Shown here: piece after piece, positions 1 through 6,834 of the stretch | How the letters are laid out: every line of letters starts with the position of its first letter | Numbering within the stretch: position 1 is the first letter of the stretch | DNA from: Anaerolineae bacterium | Lineage (GTDB): Bacteria > Chloroflexota > Anaerolineae > B4-G1 > SLSP01 | Direction: 5' to 3' | Length of the DNA: 9,668 nt | Assembly (NCBI GenBank): GCA_018055515.1 | Contig: JAGPHL010000102.1 | Location: 1 to 9,668, forward strand | Notes under the pieces: model-generated | What the model saw: the letters and a program-made list of their open reading frames with translations, nothing else | Told to the model about the DNA's origin: nothing | The model's database searches: none | Position numbers and translations under genes: made by a program

Positions 1-912
1 CACTTTTTGACCCTGGCCGATTTGACGCCCGCTGAACTTCAGGAGATCCTGAACCTCGCCGTGCAATTGAAAACCGAATGGAAAGCCGGCGGCAATCCCC
101 CCCTGCTCGGCGGCAAAGTGCTGGGCATGATTTTCCAGAAGCCCAGCCTGCGCACTCGCGTCTCCTTTGACATGGCCATGCTGCATCTTGGAGGACATGC
201 GCTGTACCTTTCCCCCAACGAGATTCAGCTCGGCAAGCGGGAGAGCACTGCCGACGTGGCCCGCGTGTTGGCGCGCTACGTGCACGTGATCATGGCCCGC
301 GTCTTCGATCACGCCGATGTCGTGGAACTGGCGAAATGGGCCACCGTCCCGGTCATCAATGGCCTTTCCGATTATTCCCATCCCTGCCAGGGCGTCGCCG
401 ATTTCCTCACCATCCTGGAACATAAAGGCACGCTCAAGGGCCGCAAACTCGCCTATCTGGGAGACAGCAACAACGTCACCCATTCCCTCATCTTCGGAGC
501 GACCAAACTGGGCATGGATTTCGCCCTCGGTGCGCCGGAAGGCTACAGCCTCCGTCCCGACGTGTTGGCCCTGGCTCAACAATTCGCTGCAGAGAGCGGC
601 TCCAAGATCTCCATCAGCACCGACCCGCGCGCGGCGATCCAGGACGCCGATGTGGTCTACACCGATACCTGGACCTCGATGGGGCAGGAAGCCGAGGCCG
701 AGGAACGTCGCAAGGTCTTCCCACCGTATCAGGTCAACACGGCCCTGCTGGCATACGCCCGGCCCGATGCGATCGTCATGCACTGTCTGCCGGCCCATCG
801 CGGCGATGAGATCACCGATGAAGTGGCCGACGGCCCGCAATCCGTGATCTTCGACCAGGCCGAGAACCGGATGCACGCGCAGAAGGCCATCCTCATCTGG
901 GTGTTGGAGTAA
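1..912 (+). CDS. argF: Ornithine carbamoyltransferase (5' end cut by window edge)
   Basis: Makes citrulline from ornithine and carbamoyl phosphate in arginine biosynthesis; the family forms cytoplasmic trimers. The reading frame is open from base 1 (His-Phe-Leu-Thr-Leu-Ala-Asp), which matches the usual HFLTLADL-like N-terminus, so the TTG at 7 is an internal Leu codon and the true start is a few codons upstream. Visible signatures are the carbamoyl-phosphate loop Ser-Leu-Arg-Thr-Arg (145-159), HPCQ (379-390), the ornithine-binding Ser-Met-Gly loop (676-684) and catalytic HCLP (781-792). The Ser-Met-Gly loop and the approximately 300-residue length favour ornithine over aspartate carbamoyltransferase. 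The second residue of the phosphate loop is Leu where many homologues have Thr. Stop TAA is at 910-912. No other arg gene is in the window, so operon context is unknown. Confidence 0.96.
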   Translation, partial: HFLTLADLTPAELQEILNLAVQLKTEWKAGGNPPLLGGKVLGMIFQKPSLRTRVSFDMAMLHLGGHALYLSPNEIQLGKRESTADVARVLARYVHVIMARVFDHADVVELAKWATVPVINGLSDYSHPCQGVADFLTILEHKGTLKGRKLAYLGDSNNVTHSLIFGATKLGMDFALGAPEGYSLRPDVLALAQQFAAESGSKISISTDPRAAIQDADVVYTDTWTSMGQEAEAEERRKVFPPYQVNTALLAYARPDAIVMHCLPAHRGDEITDEVADGPQSVIFDQAENRMHAQKAILIWVLE

Positions 913-1153
913 GGCGACGCTCGAGCGCCCGCGCTTTGGGTGGGCAAGGCCTGTCGCCGGGGTCGCCCTGTGGCTGAAGGCTTCAAAACGGAGGGGCGCT
1001 TTGCTGCTGGAAGAAGCGTTGGAAAGAATTGCCCGGTCCCTCTTCCCAAAGCGCGCCCTGAGTTGACAGGTGCCTGAGGCACGTCATCGCGGATGAAAAT
1101 AGCGTGGGCATCTGAGCACGTGAGCACGGGTTCTATGTTCTGAGGAGGACGCC
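913..1153. other. Non-coding gap between argF and the TPR gene, with small dyads
   Basis: No convincing gene on either strand. An 11-bp perfect inverted repeat (CGCGCTTTGGG at 930-940, complement at 1045-1055) spans most of the gap with about 104 bases between the arms. A 13-bp dyad with 6-bp arms (GTGCCT g AGGCAC, 1070-1082) lies just after a TTGACA box (1063-1068). TGAGCACG is repeated in tandem at 1113-1128. An 11-bp dyad TGAAGGCTTCA sits at 975-985. GGCGAC/GTCGCC (913-918/953-958) could close a large weak hairpin after argF, but there is no T-run. The gap most likely holds the argF 3' end and the promoter of the TPR-cdaA-cdaR unit; individual roles are unproven. Confidence 0.5.
1063..1082 (+). 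promoter_or_regulatory. Candidate -35 box with overlapping dyad upstream of the TPR gene
   Basis: A consensus TTGACA at 1063-1068 is followed directly by the 13-bp dyad at 1070-1082. I found no acceptable -10 box at 16-18 bp spacing; the nearest A/T-rich hexamer (GAAAAT, 1095-1100) is 26 bp away. The TTGACA may be chance, or this may be a regulator site rather than a standard promoter. Low confidence. Confidence 0.2.
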
Positions 1154-3403
1154 ATGGCCGGTAATCGCCAGCGATTTGAACAAGCTCTGCAACGGGCCAA
1201 CGAGCTGATCTGGGAAAACAAATGGCCCGATGCCGTGGAGGCCTACCGCAAAGCGCTGTTGGAGTTTCCAGAAGACAGCGCGGCGCTCACGGGCTATGCC
1301 TGGGCGCTGTTCAATGCGGGCGACCTGCAAGCGGCCGCTGAGGTCTATGAGCGGCTGATCACTTTGCTGCCTAAAGATCCCGGGCCCCGCGAACGGCTGG
1401 GGGAGATTTTGGCGCAGCAGGGACAGCGCGAAGCCGCCGCGAACCGCTACGCCGAGGCTGCGACCCTGTATCAGGCCCAGGGACTGCCGGAGAAACACAT
1501 CGCCGCCCTGGAAAACGCCGTCCGTCTCAACCCGCATCTCGATCTCGCCTGGGTCGAATTGCTCAAATATTACCAGGAGCAGGGGCTGCTCGACAAAGCC
1601 CTCCGCGCCACGCTCTGGCTGGCGCACCTCTATCAGGCGGAGCACACTCATTGGGCGATCGAAGTTTGCCGACAGATGCAACGTTTCGCGCCCAACAATC
1701 GCCTGCTCGGTCACACGATGCTGCTCCTGCAGAGCGGACGCCCGGTCCCCATTCCCCCCTCCACCAGCGACCTGCAAGGGGACGCCTTCCTGAGCGACGA
1801 GGAAGTGGAGCCCGAACCGGCCAGCGACGCCGGCAGCGTCACCGAAATCGCCCGGCAACGCGCGCTGGAATCGCTGGCGGAATCCATCTTCGACGAGGAA
1901 CGCCCGGAGACGCCGGGGCTATCCAGCGAAGAAGTCAGCTTGCTCATCGGCCAGGCCGTTGACGCTCAGACACGGGGCGATCTGGAGACCGCCCTGAGCG
2001 CTTACGAACGCCTGGCGGCGGCCGGCGTCACCCTGCCCTCCATCTATTTCAACCTGGGGCTGCTCTACAAAGAGCAGATGCGTTTTGATGACGCCATCGC
2101 GCAGTTGGAGCGCTCCCTCGCCGACCCCGAGTTCATGTTGGGCAGTCACTTCGCACTGGGTGAGTGCTACCAGGCTAAAGGCGATTTCGAGGCCGCCCTC
2201 AACCATTTTCTCGAAGCGATCAAAGTCATTGACCTCACTACCGTCCAGCGTGACCATGTGGACGACCTGATTCGTGTCTACGAGGGGCTGGCGCAGAATC
2301 TGGTCAACACCGGTGAGCCGGAGCGCGTCGAGTCCCTGGTCAACTCGCTGGTCGGTTTCCTCGGCCAGCGGGGTTGGGAGGAGGAAGTGCTCAAGGCCCG
2401 CAAGCGGCTCGATAGCCTCGCCCGCAGCGGCACAGTGCTCAGCCTGGCGGAGATTCTCAGCCTGCCGGGCTCCGAAAATGTGTTGCATTCAGTGGCGATG
2501 GCGCAGGAATACATGCGGCGCAAGAAGACCTACGCCGCGCTCGAAGAACTCGGCTACGCCATCGGCAAGGCGCCTTACTACCTGCCGCTGCACACCATTC
2601 TGGCGCAGCTTCACATCGAGTCCGGCAATCTGGAGGGCGCCATCGAGAAAATGCGTCTCATCGCGCAGGTGTATGAGATGCGCGGGCAGATCCCCCAGGC
2701 CCTGGCCACCTACCAGCAGATTCTCGAGCTCTCGCCGTTGGATTTCACCATCTACACCCACATCATCGAGATCTTCATCCAACGCGGGCAGATAGATGAC
2801 GCGCTCGGGTACTATCTCGAGCTGGCCGATGCCTACTACCAGCTGGCGCAACCGGAACGCGCTCAGGAGACCTACGCCGAGGCCCTGCGGTTGGCGCCGC
2901 GCGGGACGGCGGACAAACGCTGGAACATCCGCATCCTCCACCGCATGGCCGATCTCGCCCTCCAGCGGCTGGATTGGAAGAACGCCATCAAATATTACCA
3001 GGACATCACCCGCCTCGCGCCCGACGACGAACGGGCGCACCTGGGACTGATGCGCCTCTACCCGCGCATCGGACGCCCCCAGCTGGCCATCTCGGCGCTG
3101 GATCAGCTGCTCAAACACTACCTCACCACCCAGCGCGGCGAAAAAGCCGCCGTCATCCTGGAGGACCTGGTCCACGAACAGCCGGAGTCCATCCCGCTGC
3201 GTTTTCGCGCCGCCCAGTTGTATCTCAACATGGGCGACCGGCAAAAGGCGCTGGAACATCTGGACGTGCTCGGCGATTTGCAGCTGGAGGCAGGGCAACA
3301 GGAGGAGGCCGTCAAGACCCTGGAGGCGATTATCGCCCTCAAACCGGCGAATCTTAGCGCCTATGTGAGCCTGCGGGACCAGCTCATCGGCCGCTCGAAG
3401 TAA
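1154..3403 (+). CDS. Large tetratricopeptide-repeat (TPR) protein, function unknown
   Basis: A 749-residue protein made largely of helical TPR units, for example around residues 10-125, 259-345, 440-580 and 610-740, with recurring signatures such as A-x-x-x-Y-x-x-x-L-x-x-x-P. Residues about 195-258 form a Pro-, Ser- and acid-rich linker that separates an N-terminal repeat block from the rest. There is no signal peptide or membrane segment, so it is probably a cytoplasmic protein-interaction scaffold. The ATG at 1154 is set by a strong GAGGAGG at 1142-1148, 5 bases upstream. It ends 60 bases before cdaA on the same strand, so co-transcription with the c-di-AMP genes is likely. TPR arrays mediate protein binding in general; no enzymatic domain is visible and the specific partner is unknown. 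Overlapping antisense open frames are high-GC shadows. Confidence 0.93.
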   Translation: MAGNRQRFEQALQRANELIWENKWPDAVEAYRKALLEFPEDSAALTGYAWALFNAGDLQAAAEVYERLITLLPKDPGPRERLGEILAQQGQREAAANRYAEAATLYQAQGLPEKHIAALENAVRLNPHLDLAWVELLKYYQEQGLLDKALRATLWLAHLYQAEHTHWAIEVCRQMQRFAPNNRLLGHTMLLLQSGRPVPIPPSTSDLQGDAFLSDEEVEPEPASDAGSVTEIARQRALESLAESIFDEERPETPGLSSEEVSLLIGQAVDAQTRGDLETALSAYERLAAAGVTLPSIYFNLGLLYKEQMRFDDAIAQLERSLADPEFMLGSHFALGECYQAKGDFEAALNHFLEAIKVIDLTTVQRDHVDDLIRVYEGLAQNLVNTGEPERVESLVNSLVGFLGQRGWEEEVLKARKRLDSLARSGTVLSLAEILSLPGSENVLHSVAMAQEYMRRKKTYAALEELGYAIGKAPYYLPLHTILAQLHIESGNLEGAIEKMRLIAQVYEMRGQIPQALATYQQILELSPLDFTIYTHIIEIFIQRGQIDDALGYYLELADAYYQLAQPERAQETYAEALRLAPRGTADKRWNIRILHRMADLALQRLDWKNAIKYYQDITRLAPDDERAHLGLMRLYPRIGRPQLAISALDQLLKHYLTTQRGEKAAVILEDLVHEQPESIPLRFRAAQLYLNMGDRQKALEHLDVLGDLQLEAGQQEEAVKTLEAIIALKPANLSAYVSLRDQLIGRSK

Positions 3404-3463
3404 TGCCCCGGCCCATTCACATAGAGGCAGGGGCAGCTCAAGGGGGCAGAAAACAGATCTGCA

Positions 3464-4303
3464 ATGTGGGAATTACAATGGTTGATTGAACGCCTGTCCT
3501 GGCCTGACCTGGTGGATATTTTCCTGGTCGCCTTGCTGTTCTTTGCGATCTTCTACGCGCTGCGAGGCACCCGCGCCGTGCCGCTGCTGCGCGGCATCAC
3601 CGCGCTGCTCATCACGCTCGCTCTCCTGAGCCGCATCGTGCGGTTGCAGGCGCTCAGCTGGTTGGTGACGCAGGTCTTGCCCGTCATCCTTTTCGCGCTG
3701 CCGGTGATTTTCCAACCCGAATTGCGCCGGGCGCTGGAACGCCTGGGACGCGGCACTTTCCTCACGCGCCCCTCGGCTAACACGGCGCCCGAAAAGATGC
3801 TGAGCGCCATCGCGGTCGCCGTCCGCCAGATGGCCGCCCAAAAGACGGGCGCGCTGATCGTTTTCGAACGCGACACCGGCTTGCAAGAATACATCGAAAC
3901 CGGCGTGCTGCTCGACGCGGAGATCAGCCCGGAATTGCTCACCACCATCTTCGACCACCACACGGTCTTGCACGATGGCGCCGTGATCGTCCAGGATCAA
4001 CGTCTCGCGGCGGCTGCCTGCGTCATGCCGTTGACCTCGGCCTTCCTTTCCGATCGCCAGCTGGGCCTGCGTCACCGCGCCGCCATCGGTATCACCGAAG
4101 ACAGCGACGCCATCGCGCTTGTCGTCTCTGAGGAACGGGGGACCGTCTCCATCGCGCATAATGGGCGCATCATCCGCGATCTCGAAACGGAGCGGTTGGA
4201 AGCCATTCTCGGCGCGTTCTTCGCCCAAAAATCGGCCTCCTCCTCGATGCAACGCCGCTGGCGTCAATACCGCTCGACCGTTTCAGGGCACAGGAGCCGC
4301 TAA
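3464..4303 (+). CDS. cdaA: Diadenylate cyclase CdaA (membrane c-di-AMP synthase)
   Basis: Condenses two ATP molecules into cyclic di-AMP. The 279-residue layout is classic CdaA: three N-terminal membrane helices (about residues 17-34, 38-59 and 64-84), a short linker, then the cytoplasmic DAC (DisA_N) domain at about 105-250. The Asp-Gly-Ala motif is at residues 171-173 and Arg-His-Arg at 203-205. The residue before RHR is Leu202 (codon 4067-4069), where the usual motif reads Gly-Thr-Arg-His-Arg. The downstream Ser-Glu-Glu-x-Gly (222-226) is intact. ATG 3464 gives the expected N-terminus (WLIERLSWPDLVDI), but the only purine-rich SD-like run (3441-3446) is 17 bases away, so initiation may be weak or coupled to the TPR gene. 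The cdaR start follows after a single base. Confidence 0.95.
   Translation: MWELQWLIERLSWPDLVDIFLVALLFFAIFYALRGTRAVPLLRGITALLITLALLSRIVRLQALSWLVTQVLPVILFALPVIFQPELRRALERLGRGTFLTRPSANTAPEKMLSAIAVAVRQMAAQKTGALIVFERDTGLQEYIETGVLLDAEISPELLTTIFDHHTVLHDGAVIVQDQRLAAAACVMPLTSAFLSDRQLGLRHRAAIGITEDSDAIALVVSEERGTVSIAHNGRIIRDLETERLEAILGAFFAQKSASSSMQRRWRQYRSTVSGHRSR
4292..4296 (+). promoter_or_regulatory. Ribosome binding site fixing the cdaR start
   Basis: AGGAG lies inside the last codons of cdaA, 8 bases before ATG 4305. The frame stays open upstream to 4119, but only this ATG has a good SD, a post-cdaA position and a protein beginning directly with a membrane anchor. Confidence 0.75.
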
Positions 4304-4304
4304 A

Positions 4305-5531
4305 ATGGGCCATCGTCTGGGACAAACTCTCTCGCTCGCCGCTCTCTCGCTCGTGCTGGCGTTTTTCTTCTGGGCCGTCGCCACGGAGACCAGCGATCCT
4401 ACAGAAGAACGCGCCTATCCCGACGCCATTCCCATCGAAGTGCGCGGGGTGCCTGCAGATCGGATGGCCGCTTATGGCGCGGAAAACAGCAAAGCGCGCG
4501 TCGTCTTGCGCGCCCCGCGCTCCATCTGGCAGATCCTGCAGGTGGAGGACATTCACGCTTACGTAGATCTCAGCGCTGCCTCGCCGGGCAAGAACATCAG
4601 CGTGCCGGTGATCGTCGAAGTGTTGCGCGGGCCGGCCCAGGTCGTGGAGTATTCTCCTCAAGAGATCACCTTGAGCCTCGAGCCGCTGGCGGAGAAGGAC
4701 GTGCCCGTTCTCGTCGTGATAGACGGCACGCCGGCGTTGGGATACGTCGCCCGCCCGCCAACCTACGTGCCTCAGGCAGTGACGGTGCGCGGGCCGGAAT
4801 CACGGGTCGCGGAAGTCGTCAGAGCGCAGCTGCGCGTTTCCGTGAAGGAGCAACGCCAGAACGTCATCGGCGATTTGGCGGCACAGCCGGTAGATCAGGC
4901 AGGCAACGTCGTTGCCTACGTCGAAATCATCCCCAAGAGCATCTCGGTCAACGTCCCCATCGAACAGCTGGGCAACATCCGCGACATGGCGGTGCGCGTC
5001 ATCGTGTTGGGTGACCCGGCCGATGGCTATCGGGTCGCCAGCGTGACGGTAGACCCGCCCATCGTCACCGTCATCGGGCGGCAGGACGTGATCCAGCAGC
5101 TGCCGGGCTATCTGGACACGGATCCCGTGTTGCTGAATGGGGCCAGCGCCAGTTTCACGGCCACCGTGGGCTTGCAGTTGCCGGAGGGCCTTTCCGTGCT
5201 GCTGACGCCGGAAGTGTTGGTCGAGGTGACGCTCGAAATGCAGGAAAGCAAAGTGACCGTGCCGGCAGAGCCCGAAGTGCTGGGCCTGCCGACCGGCTAC
5301 AGTGTGGAGTTGCAGCCCGCGCGGTTGCGCCTCGTGCTGGCCGGCCCCTACACGGCCATCAAGGACCTGGACATTGACACGGTGAAGGTCTCGGTAGATG
5401 TAGACGGCCTCGCCCCCGGCCGGCACACCCTCACGCCGACGATCACATTGCCGGATCCGCTCATCCGCATCGAGAGTGTCCTGCCGCAGCCAACGCTCTC
5501 CGTCATGATTCGCCGCGAGCTCGAACCCTGA
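4305..5531 (+). CDS. cdaR: YbbR-domain protein CdaR, regulator partner of CdaA
   Basis: A 408-residue protein with one N-terminal membrane segment (about residues 8-26, LSLAALSLVLAFFFWAVA), followed by a large extracytoplasmic region of about four YbbR repeats, roughly residues 42-127, 132-217, 224-308 and 312-402. In Firmicutes, CdaR binds CdaA at the membrane and modulates c-di-AMP synthesis; the same role is inferred here from the domain plan and from adjacency. One base separates the cdaA stop from this ATG, and the SD lies within cdaA, implying coupled translation. Firmicute operons usually continue with glmM; here cdaR is last and faces a convergent gene. The same frame is open upstream to 4119, but that part overlaps cdaA in another frame and is rejected. 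Confidence 0.92.
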   Translation: MGHRLGQTLSLAALSLVLAFFFWAVATETSDPTEERAYPDAIPIEVRGVPADRMAAYGAENSKARVVLRAPRSIWQILQVEDIHAYVDLSAASPGKNISVPVIVEVLRGPAQVVEYSPQEITLSLEPLAEKDVPVLVVIDGTPALGYVARPPTYVPQAVTVRGPESRVAEVVRAQLRVSVKEQRQNVIGDLAAQPVDQAGNVVAYVEIIPKSISVNVPIEQLGNIRDMAVRVIVLGDPADGYRVASVTVDPPIVTVIGRQDVIQQLPGYLDTDPVLLNGASASFTATVGLQLPEGLSVLLTPEVLVEVTLEMQESKVTVPAEPEVLGLPTGYSVELQPARLRLVLAGPYTAIKDLDIDTVKVSVDVDGLAPGRHTLTPTITLPDPLIRIESVLPQPTLSVMIRRELEP

Positions 5532-5568
5532 GGCCCTCGCTCGATGCCCGGTCGCCTCATCGGAAGCG

Positions 5569-5590
5569 CCGGCGTCATGTCGCGCGCCGG
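5569..5590. terminator. Candidate bidirectional hairpin between convergent genes
   Basis: CCGGCG (5569-5574) and CGCCGG (5585-5590) form a 6-bp all-GC stem with a 10-base loop in the 67-base gap between the cdaR stop and the convergent TVP38-family stop. Neither strand has a T-run after the stem, so this is not a classical intrinsic terminator; the call rests mainly on position. Confidence 0.25.
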
Positions 5591-5598
5591 GTGACCGC

Positions 5599-6345
5599 TC
5601 ACTGACGACGCAGATAGCGCCGGAAACGCCACAGAAACCACGCCTGGATGCGCCGATGATGGCGTTGGATCAGCCACGCGGCCATCAGCAGGCCCGCGCC
5701 CAGCGCCAGCAACGCCTCAAGCGGCAGGCGCAGCACGCGATCCCCCACCAACACCGCCGTCGCCACCCCCGGCAAGCGCGCGATCAGGGTCAACACGAAC
5801 AGCCGGCGGAGGGGGATGTCCGTCAACCCGGCGGCGAAACACATCACGTCATCGGGCAGGAACGGCAGGAGGAAGACCAGGAGAATCACCGGCAGGCCCC
5901 AGCGACGGGTGAGGCGATCCCATCTGGCAAGCGACTCCGCCCCCGTGAGCCGTTCCGCCAGCCGCCGCCCAAACGCCCGGCTCAGTCCCATCGCCAGCAT
6001 CGAACCCAGCTGCACGCCCACAATGCTGTAGAAGATGCCCCACGCCGGCCCGAAAAGATAGCCGTTGAGCGGCGCGAAGACCTGGCCGGGGATCGGCGCC
6101 AGGAGGACCTGGAGGACGTTCAAGCCGATGGAGGCCAGCGGCGCCCAGCCCCCGCAGCGACGGATGACCGCCTCGACCCACGCGCGATCCTGAAACCGCG
6201 CGGCCCAGCTCAGCAGCGTCGGCCCCCACCGCCAGAGCGCCGCCAATAACGCCAGCAGCGCCAGCGCCACGGCCACGCGGCGCACCAAACGAAGCCCCCC
6301 GCGCGCCGGTCGGCAGGCAGGGGGCGGAACAGTTTCTGAGGACAC
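5599..6345 (-). CDS. TVP38/TMEM64 (VTT-domain) membrane protein
   Basis: A polytopic inner-membrane protein of the SNARE-associated/VTT superfamily (related to DedA and to eukaryotic TMEM41B/VMP1 lipid scramblases); the substrate is unknown, with lipid movement possible by analogy. Read from GTG 6345 it has 248 residues: an Arg-rich N-terminus, TM1 at about 24-44, the re-entrant segment Pro-Ile-Pro-Gly...Asn-Gly (84-95), a Gly-rich helix (about 102-122), the second re-entrant motif LPFLPDD (160-166) followed by AAGL, then ARLPG (189-193), a final TM (about 209-226) and a strongly basic tail. The frame is open upstream to 6489, but that would overlap sufU by 61 bases. ATGs at 6387 and 6381 lack an SD, whereas GTG 6345 has GGAG 6 bases upstream. 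The start remains uncertain. It lies 83 bases after sufU and may be the last gene of that unit. Confidence 0.87.
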   Translation of the reverse strand: MSSETVPPPACRPARGGLRLVRRVAVALALLALLAALWRWGPTLLSWAARFQDRAWVEAVIRRCGGWAPLASIGLNVLQVLLAPIPGQVFAPLNGYLFGPAWGIFYSIVGVQLGSMLAMGLSRAFGRRLAERLTGAESLARWDRLTRRWGLPVILLVFLLPFLPDDVMCFAAGLTDIPLRRLFVLTLIARLPGVATAVLVGDRVLRLPLEALLALGAGLLMAAWLIQRHHRRIQAWFLWRFRRYLRRQ

Positions 6346-6428
6346 TCGTCGCTCCAAAAAGCGCTCACGAATTCCGGGCATGCCCATCAACCCGGCGCAG
6401 GCTGTCGGAAAGTCAAAGCGCTTTCCCG
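6346..6428 (-). other. Gap between sufU and the TVP38-family gene
   Basis: Just after the sufU stop the minus strand can fold GGAAAG-8 bases-CTTTCC (6407-6426), a weak stem with no T-run. A perfect 10-bp palindrome GGGCATGCCC occupies 6376-6385. The segment 6346-6387 also reads as plausible N-terminal coding sequence (MGMPGIRERFLERR) if the TVP38-family gene starts earlier than GTG 6345. No promoter is recognisable. Confidence 0.4.
6352..6355 (-). promoter_or_regulatory. Ribosome binding site supporting GTG start of the TVP38-family gene
   Basis: On the minus strand TTTTTGGAG precedes GTG 6345 with 6 bases between GGAG and the start codon. This matches the spacing used by sufU, sufS and the DedA gene in this window. 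The competing ATGs at 6387 and 6381 have no purine-rich run at the right distance. Confidence 0.6.
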
Positions 6429-6809
6429 CTACAACCTGCCGCTTTCCCTGAGCCCCTTCTTGAGGGCATTCACCGCGAGCAGGGCGCACTTTACGCGCCC
6501 CATGCTCAACCGCAGTCCGCCCATCATCTCTTCGACGTCATGCAATTCCAGCGCCGCCACTTCTTGCGGCGTCTTGCCCACCACGTCCTCCGTCAGCATC
6601 GAAGCCGCCGCCATGCTGATGACGCAACCATGTCCCTCGAACATCACTTTGGCAATCCGCCCTTCTGGGTCCAACTGCGCGGTGAGATGGATCGTGTCGC
6701 CGCAGGTAGGATTGTCCAGCTGCACATCCACATCCGCCTCCGGCAACACCCCGTAATTCTGCGGCTCGTGATAATGTTCCAACAGCTGCTCTCGATAAAG
6801 ATCGCTCAT
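6429..6809 (-). CDS. sufU: SufU-type Fe-S cluster assembly protein
   Basis: A 126-residue IscU/NifU-N fold protein that accepts persulfide sulfur from SufS for Fe-S cluster assembly. The zinc/cluster ligands are present: Cys36 and Asp38 in Asn-Pro-Thr-Cys-Gly-Asp, Cys62 in Gly-His-Gly-Cys-Val-Ile-Ser, and Cys108 in Arg-Val-Lys-Cys-Ala. It is shorter than B. subtilis SufU (about 147 residues), mainly because the stretch before the third Cys (EEMMGGLRLSMGRVKC) lacks the insert typical of that protein. There is no IscU-type LPPVK chaperone-binding motif, which also favours SufU. AAGGAG at 6816-6821 lies 6 bases before ATG 6809. The gene follows sufS by 25 bases, as expected for a transferase pair. 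No sufB, sufC or sufD is in the window. Confidence 0.94.
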   Translation of the reverse strand: MSDLYREQLLEHYHEPQNYGVLPEADVDVQLDNPTCGDTIHLTAQLDPEGRIAKVMFEGHGCVISMAAASMLTEDVVGKTPQEVAALELHDVEEMMGGLRLSMGRVKCALLAVNALKKGLRESGRL

Positions 6810-6834
6810 CGTTGACTCCTTGGCACGTGGACGT

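Noticed and set aside
7..9. TTG at base 7 as the argF start
   Set aside because: The frame continues to base 1 with His-Phe that fits the family N-terminus; the start lies outside the window.
729..1127. Minus-strand open frame across the end of argF and the following gap
   Set aside because: No SD, no domain, and about half of it is antisense to argF.
1133..3298. Long open frames antisense to the TPR gene (1133-1858, 1919-2488, 2489-3298)
   Set aside because: They lie wholly opposite a well-supported gene, have Gln/Arg/Gly-rich composition without recognisable domains, and are typical mirror frames of GC-rich codon use.
4119..4304. Longer N-terminus for CdaR starting at 4119
   Set aside because: It would overlap cdaA by 185 bases in another frame, is basic and low in hydrophobic order, and would bury the membrane anchor; ATG 4305 has the SD and the normal N-terminus.
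3473..5426. Open frames antisense to cdaA and cdaR (3473-4267, 4800-5426)
   Set aside because: No domain or plausible start context; they mirror genes with clear motifs.
5656..6249. Plus-strand open frame opposite the TVP38-family gene
   Set aside because: Gln/Arg/His-rich mirror frame of a membrane-protein gene, with no domain.
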